A stretch of 64,000 nt of DNA from Liquidambar formosana (Eukaryota > Streptophyta > Magnoliopsida > Saxifragales > Altingiaceae): assembly GCA_039720395.1 (NCBI GenBank), contig CM077823.1, forward strand, positions 8,264,107 to 8,328,106. The letters run 5' to 3'. Position numbers and translations under genes: made by a program. Every line of letters starts with the position of its first letter. The first letter of the stretch is position 1. Below the pieces are notes generated by a model. That model made no database searches. It was not told where the DNA came from and worked only from the letters and a program-made list of their open reading frames with translations. This document shows, in pieces, positions 57,541 to 64,000 of the stretch.

Positions 57541-60460
57541 CCATCAGTGGCCCTACGTAAGCTCCTAAAATGTGGGCTCCTCCTCTTTTAACATTTCAAT
57601 TCACCTGCATCTATTAATTACAATCCCTTGTTACAAGGGAATAATACCCTTTGATTCTAATTATGAATTAATCAAAGTTAGCAAACCATAAGGGAGGAAA
57701 TGTTATTTATATGAACATGTAGCTATGCTTAGAAAAATGCTTCAAGCTGCCTACGTATCCATGATAGGGATAAAACCAATTCGTAGTTCATTGATTAGTA
57801 ATGGGAATATTTAATGAGTAAATAACCCATTAGATGACTCATTGATCTAAATAACTGACTCATAAGAGCCTTGAATGAGTTTGAATTGGGTGAACTTGAA
57901 TGTTCATTTAAATTGGTTGGACTTGAATGTTCGTTTACATGGCTTTCAGATTGCCTACGTACCAAAGTGAGATCAACCGAACGTAGTTCAAAAAGAATGG
58001 TTTGGATTTGAAAGATGGTATCTAAAACCAAACAATTATCGAAAATTGATAAATTTCTATTGAAATTGATGAATCAATTTAGAAATTCACCACACAATTC
58101 ATCTTTCATGGAATCGTGTGATCTAGTTTTCCATCCCATAGTATAGTATGAAAATAAACCTCATCACACCATAACGTTACTTTTGGATTGGCTTTAATCA
58201 TGAAATTTGAACTTGTTTTCAATTTCAAACACGGTTGGTTCCGTGTTATCATTGAATTCGGAAATCTCCACGAGAGCCACTATATAAATATCTACTTGTC
58301 TGACACCTTAATATTTGAAATAATTACTTTTCTAAATCAGTGAATTGGGATAGGATCACAGTGCTCTGTTTTTCTTTGTTTTCTTCCATATTTTGCAGAT
58401 AGCCAGAGAGATATTTGACTCTCTCAAGGCCCAAGGTAACCCCTCAAGCAATCTATGACTTCTCTAAAAAATCAGTGTGTGCTTCATTCAACTGTAAGTG
58501 ATGTTCTTGAACATCAGATTTATACCACGCCTCTCACAATGTTCCTGAACATCAAGTTCCTGAATCAAACTGATTTTTATTGATAGGCTTTCCTCTGAAA
58601 GCTTGCCAATTTGTTAGACATAAAAAGAAGAATGACTTGAAAAGAAGAAAATAAACAAAGGAAGTATACCTGAATCACCAACCGAGTATATGCCACTGGT
58701 AATAATCCTTCAATGATCTTCCTTTCTTTTCTTCTTTTTATGTAAACCGTCTTTCCTTCTTTCAAAATGCAATCTGACTTTTTTAGAATGCTCTCTCCTT
58801 TTCTTCTAGACCAAAACTTCCCCCTTTTTATACTCAAACATGTAACCACTTTTGGGAGTCATCACAAGTTACATGGTGGTTGCTTAACCATTTTGTTCTT
58901 TTTATATGTGAGAGAGAATCAGACGGGGGAATGAGGGACCCGTTAATAAAGGGATAATTCCTCCCCGATTCTTGGTTAACTGTCGTCTCCTATTTGTTTG
59001 GGCCAATAAGGAAATGCCACCATTCCCTTTGCTGTACTTATCACATTAGTGGCCAACGAAATTTTTTTGTGGTTCAACATAGTGATCTCTAAATGTTTTC
59101 AAAAATGTATCCTAATGTTAGGGATTTTTATTTTTATTTTTATATTCTCTGATGATAAGTCAGGCAAATCCTTTCAAAAAGGACATATCCAAATTATCAA
59201 TCTTTCAATAAAAGATACATCCATTTTTCCTTTTGTTTCGAGTCATGAATTTTTTTATCCAAAACCATCATTTCATAAAAGATAACTCCTTTGTGATCAT
59301 TCCAAAGCACCATGAGATAATTCTCCCGGTTTTACAAAATGAATCACACTTACATTTTAAATGCGCTACTTCTCCTTCAAATGGAACTTTTGTCTTCAAA
59401 AAGACCCCCACTTGCCCTAAGAAAGGCATTATATATTTCGAACTCATGCATTCAAAAAGTACTCATTTCAATTCATTCTCTAGGTTTTCAAAATTTGAAT
59501 TCCCTAAGTCTAAGGTTTACACATACCTAACAATAATTCATTGAAAATGGAACCACATCATTTTCATTTCCATAATTTTAAATCTAATTCTACCATCATA
59601 AGACAAGATATTCAAATGATTTGGGAGCAGACCAATTTTATATGAACCCTAAGGGCATATTTTCAAATGTCTTCTACTTAAATTTTGGTTTAATGCCTTT
59701 AAGGACGTTTTCAAGTTGTTGTCTTTCCAATTTTCCATTTAATTCATCATCCTTTAAAAGGGGTATCTTCATATCAATTTGGTCATGGAGGAAATTAATA
59801 ATATCAATAGGGAATTGTAATAGAAATATTGTCAAAATCAGAAATCATTAGATTCTAACGGGCGATGTGGGGTGCCTAATACCTTTCCTAATCAAACCCC
59901 CTTACCCTCAATCTCTAGTCACGTAGACCTCTAGGAGTTATTCAATTTTTCAAAAAGAACCTCAAATGGACCAATTTTCGAAAAAAACCTTAAATGGACC
60001 TCAAATGCATCAATTTTCAATAAGACCTCAAATGGACCAAATTCCTCAAACAGACCTCAAATAGACTAATTTTCAAATAGATCTCAGATGGACCCTTTTT
60101 TTGAAACTCAAATGGACCTATTTTCATATAAGTCTTAAGAGGATTAATCACGTCCTCAAACCAATGATTGATGGCGACTCCATAGCTTTCATTATTCTAA
60201 ATATGCCTGCATGTTAGATTAGTTGAGGCACCCTTGAACTAAACCTAATAAGTTTGTTCAAATCCATCCAATTTCCACAATCTTTATTTCACGCCAATCA
60301 GGGGTCTTATTTAACCCTCCAAAAGCACTCCTCGCAAGGGAGTGCACACCAAGCGGGATTTTTGGGGAAGCAACAGATAAATACAATTTAAAGTGGTATA
60401 CGAGCAATCAAAAGTAAACCAAAAATACTTGTAATAAGTCCATGTGCAACGCACGTGTGG
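57541..60460. other. Spacer with Ty3-type LTR remnant
   Basis: GGCGATGTGGGGTGCCTAAT (59861-59880) and ATGGCGACTCC (60171) are phrases I associate with the 5' end of Ty3/Gypsy Tat/Ogre-like elements. Between them lies a loose tandem repeat of CCTCAAATGGACC words (59962-60120). A minus-strand TATA-like TATAAAAAGG lies at 58825-58834. 58399-58434 looks like an isolated exon (see findings). No intact ORF. Confidence 0.4.
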
Positions 60461-60469
60461 CATAACTAG
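60440..60469 (+). mobile_element. Helitron-like 3' terminus
   Basis: The hairpin CATGTGC-AAC-GCACGTG, then about 9 bases and CTAG, followed by T, fits the plant Helitron 3' end (short hairpin upstream of CTRR, insertion before T). The 5' end (TC after A) was not located, so element length is unknown. Confidence 0.5.
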
Positions 60470-63245
60470 TATATCAAAGAAAATAACACAGAACCAATTT
60501 GTTGACATCAAGATTTCTTTGCTTAGTTTTTATCTGTTTATGGTTGATGAGTTTAAGAATGGTTCTAGGCACTTTTTCTATCTATCATTCTGTTATTAGC
60601 TAAAGGTATAAATATTTTGTTATAACGATCAAGTGTAATATAGAAGAAAAATAACACAGATCCAATTTGTTGAGATCAAAATTTCTTTGTTTAGTTTTCA
60701 TTATAATATTTGCTTATGAACTAGTTTTAGTTGTTATGAAGATGGTTCTTGTGACTCGATACCAGAAACTGGATTGAGAAAACCTAAGATCTTAAACTGG
60801 AGCTGTGGAACCATCTCACTGGTGATAAAAACCATGAGTTTCTCACTTGTATTTATGCCTTGTTCTTCTATGATGATTGCCTCCGTTTTCCGCAATGTAA
60901 TATGAATACCAGAATGTACTTGAATTGTTAGATACTTCATTTGTATTTATAGTAACCAGCAAAGAGCTTAGGGCCTGTTTAAATAAGTTTCTACTTCATG
61001 TTTTTTGCTTTGAAAAGTAAATAAAAAAATTAAAGGTTTGAGTAAAAAAGGTCGGAAGTGATCCCATTTATTGTGTCATAAGTCTAACAAATATTGTTAT
61101 TTCCCATGTTGTACCTTTTGTGAAAGTATATTTATTTAGAAAGGTTAAAAAGAATTCTCATTAATCAATTCTATTATTGTATTAAATTAGAAGAAACATT
61201 AGGCACCATTTATTATGTATAATTGATCTATTCCTTTAACTTCAATGTTACAAACTTTTGAACAAATTATCTTGGCAATAGGCTTGTTGAATAAAATCCT
61301 GGACACTAGATCTATCTCATTAACCTAGTGGTCAATCTATATGAGTGATAATGATTGCGTATTCTGTTTACATTATGTTAAATTACCAATGGTTTGCTCA
61401 TGATGTGCAGGGGATCGAGTCTTTGAAAGAATCAATAATTTATCGTAATGATAATGATACTATAAACAAACAAATTATGAATTTTTTTTTTACAGATATA
61501 ATTGATTAAAAATTAGTAAATAAAAAATAAAATTATTCAACTTAAATCTTCTAATCATTTGACAATGTAAGTTTGCATATTACCATTTTAATTGAGAAAA
61601 AGGCTATTTACCATATATAAGGAATCAAAGATTCATGGCTGCATTTTCTTTTTTTTCTTTTTTTTCCCCCCCTGGATTTTTCATTGCCCATTATGCATCG
61701 TTTAATGCCTGGAAAAATGTCGTTCGTGGGTGACCATGGGGGCAGTCGAATAGGAGACTTTTTTCTTGCATTAATCTAATTAGACAATAATACTCTTTCA
61801 ATTCCCGTGTCATGAGATTGAAATTTTCGCTAAACATATGTGAAGCTAGTAGTCATTTCCCTAAGGCGTCATTTCTAATTAAGTCACTATGCGTAAAAGT
61901 ATTATCCTAAGCGGAAATACTAAATCTCAACTCATTAAGAAAAATTCCTAGATTAGATATATATATGCATGTGTCATAATTATCACTTTAAAGACAGTTA
62001 ATCGGCGTGTATCTCAACAAGCAAGGCTATAATGAAGGGTCTCTAGTCATATATTATAACCAATGCTGAGTGCATCTCCTAAGGGGCTAGAATGCTAGAT
62101 TGCTAGCTTCTTGGACTAGTTTAGCTAGTTAAATTACATTTTTCCTTCTCCAAGGGCTAGTTATATGCTAATGGTCCTTGGCTCTAATGACATGTCCCAT
62201 CTCAGTAAGGGTGGGGTTTGTGGAGATATTGGTTTTAACTTAATGTGTGTGTGGGTGTGTGTGTGTGAACCTCCTATCGTTTGGCCAAAAAAAAAAAAAA
62301 AACACAGAAGGGTGAAGGGGGATATTTATTTTAGCTATTGTCATTTTGCTAGCTAAAGTAGATAAATTTTTTTTCTTGCACACCTTTTTCTCTTGAACTA
62401 GAAGTTTAGATCATGCACGCACATTGCGTTTGACTCGTAGTAATCCCATGAATATTGTGGTACCAACTATCTACCCCAAAACTTGCCAGAGTTTCACTTG
62501 CAATGAGAAAAATGGTGACTGGAAATCTAAGATAGAATGATTCTTCATAAAATTTGTGTTCACACTTCTCTAAAACCATAAGGACAAATCACAGATTGCA
62601 AGTTGCATTAGATTCATGGCAATCTCAAGATTTGGCGAGTTTGAAAGATCAAACAATTGTATTATCTAATTAATGTGGGTTGCTCCAAGAGTTATTTTGA
62701 GAGATTTTTGAGTTCGTAGATTTTCTGGGTGTGCTCCCAGAGGTCATCGTTTCAACTCCTCGCAGAGATCGCTACTTGTGTGGGTATAGGGCATCTCACA
62801 CAGGCCGTAAGGGGAATAGTCTGGGCCGAAACCTCAGTGGGAGTAAAACCTAGGATACCCCTAATAGTTAATAAAAATAAAAAATAAAAAAATTTGAAAG
62901 ATCAAACGAATTTATTGTCTAATTAATGTGGGTTGCTCCGAAAGCGTTAAACCCGGTTTGTGTGTCGGATGGATTCAAAAAGTTTAGTATATTTGATAAT
63001 ACAAAAGTGGGATTCATTGTGGGACCCACTCATTGTGTGGCTCCTCACCTTTGTGTCTATTTGAAAATCCCGTCGAAACATTTTATTGGAAGTTTGAAAC
63101 CCATATGGCATTTATTTTTCAGTTGTGTGATTTAATTATTTTTTTAGGGGGTTTAGAAGTCCGAACCCTTTAAGTAATTCTCACCTTAAAAAACTCAGAA
63201 TCTTGTTTTTGCAAGGGATTTTTCCATCAGTATTCCATTATGTAT
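60470..63245. repeat. Duplicated APC6 3' region, copy 2, exon-less
   Basis: Begins right after the Helitron-like end. It follows 51095-51670, then a 20-base scrap of about 51925, then jumps to 52541 and continues to about 54560. Exons 15 and 16 are therefore deleted. It has a SINE-like insertion (62722-62889) absent from copy 1, and a fuller version of the retroposed repeat at 62100-62302. It stops where the RING-H2 leader would begin. Confidence 0.85.
62722..62889 (+). mobile_element. SINE-like insertion with A-rich tail
   Basis: Starts CTGGGTGTGCTCCCAGAGG, has a weak B-box (GTTTCAACTCC) and ends TAGTTAATAAAAATAAAAAA. The empty site is seen in copy 1 at about 54207. Related fragment at 22165-22278. 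Confidence 0.65.
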
Positions 63246-63253
63246 CTGGATCT

Positions 63254-64000
63254 TGAGTGTGTAATTGATCTATTCCTTTAACTTCAATGTTACAAACTTG
63301 AACAAATTATCTTGGCAATAGGCTTGTTGAATCAAATCCTGGACACTAGATCTATCTCATTAACCTACTGGTCAATCTATATGAGTGATAATGATTGCGT
63401 ATTCTGTTTACATTATGTTAAATTACCAATGGTTTGCTCATGATGTGCAGGGGATCAAGTCTTTGAAAGAATCAATATATAATTTGTCATAATGATAATG
63501 ATGCTATAAACAAACAAATTATGAATTTTTTTTATAGATATAATTGATTAAAAATTAGTAAATAAAAAATAAAATTATTCAACTTAAATCGTCTAGTCAT
63601 TTGGCAATGTAAGTTTGCATATTACCATTTTAATTGAGAAAAAGGCTCTTACCATATATAAGGAATCAAAGATTCATGGCTGCAATTTCCACCTCCCCCC
63701 CCCCCCCCCCCCCCCCCGCGGGGATTTTTCATTGCCAATTATGCATCGTCTAATGCCTGGAAAAATGTTGTTCGTGGGTGACCATGGGGGCAGTTGAATA
63801 GGAGACTTTTTTCTTGCATTAATCTAATTAGACAATAACTCTTTCAATTCCCATGTCATGAGATTGAAATTTTCCCTAAGGCGTCATTTCTAATAAGTCA
63901 GTCACTATGCGTAAAAGTATTATCCTAAGCGGAAATACTAAATCTCAACTCATTAAGAAAAATTCCTAGATTAGATATGCATGTGTCATAATTATCACTT
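63254..64000. repeat. Duplicated block, copy 3 (runs off the window)
   Basis: Matches 61217-61985 with few changes, so copies 2 and 3 are direct repeats with a period of about 2.04 kb. It has a C-run of about 23 bases (63695-63717) where copy 2 has a T/C-rich stretch. Confidence 0.9.

Overview
The window is nuclear DNA of a flowering plant, most likely a eudicot with a repeat-rich, possibly woody genome. This rests on GT-AG introns of several kilobases, Ty1/copia and Ty3-type LTR elements, plant L1 LINE remnants with the zf-RVT domain, hAT and foldback elements, and two plant ubiquitin-system genes. The species cannot be told from the sequence. There is no prokaryotic operon, CRISPR array or rRNA gene.

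Layout. 1-21,720 is a gene-free graveyard of nested LTR elements, which I call families A to F. Most are solo or truncated LTRs, and several have exact target-site duplications (TSDs), so insertion order can be read: B into A at 7.5 kb, and E into D into F between about 16 and 21.7 kb. A foldback MITE and a strong hairpin lie near 15 kb. 21,720-22,584 is the upstream region of the main gene, with a SINE-like fragment and two site II motifs (GGCCCA).

22,585-52,539 (+) is one complete gene, the anaphase-promoting complex subunit APC6/CDC16. I assembled 16 exons with GT/AG junctions and consistent phase, giving 1,659 coding bases (552 residues). Only about 6% of the 30-kb span codes. The introns hold a four-LTR TRIM array (intron 2), a poly(A)-tailed L1 3' fragment (intron 3), a copia element inserted in an L1 remnant (intron 8), a non-autonomous hAT-like element with decayed reading frames beside it (intron 13) and a MITE (intron 14).

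54,729-55,409 (+) is an intronless RING-H2 protein of 226 residues, a probable E3 ubiquitin ligase. APC6 is a scaffold of a multi-subunit E3 and this is a single-chain E3. Their adjacency is not evidence of a functional link.

55,410-64,000 is repeat territory. A Helitron-like 3' end at 60,469 abuts a rearranged copy of the APC6 terminal intron plus the APC6/RING spacer, from which the last two APC6 exons are missing. A further copy starts at about 63,254 and runs off the window, making a tandem array with a period of about 2.04 kb. I saw no wholly new gene system. The most informative features are the nested insertion record, the TRIM array and the exon-less duplication.
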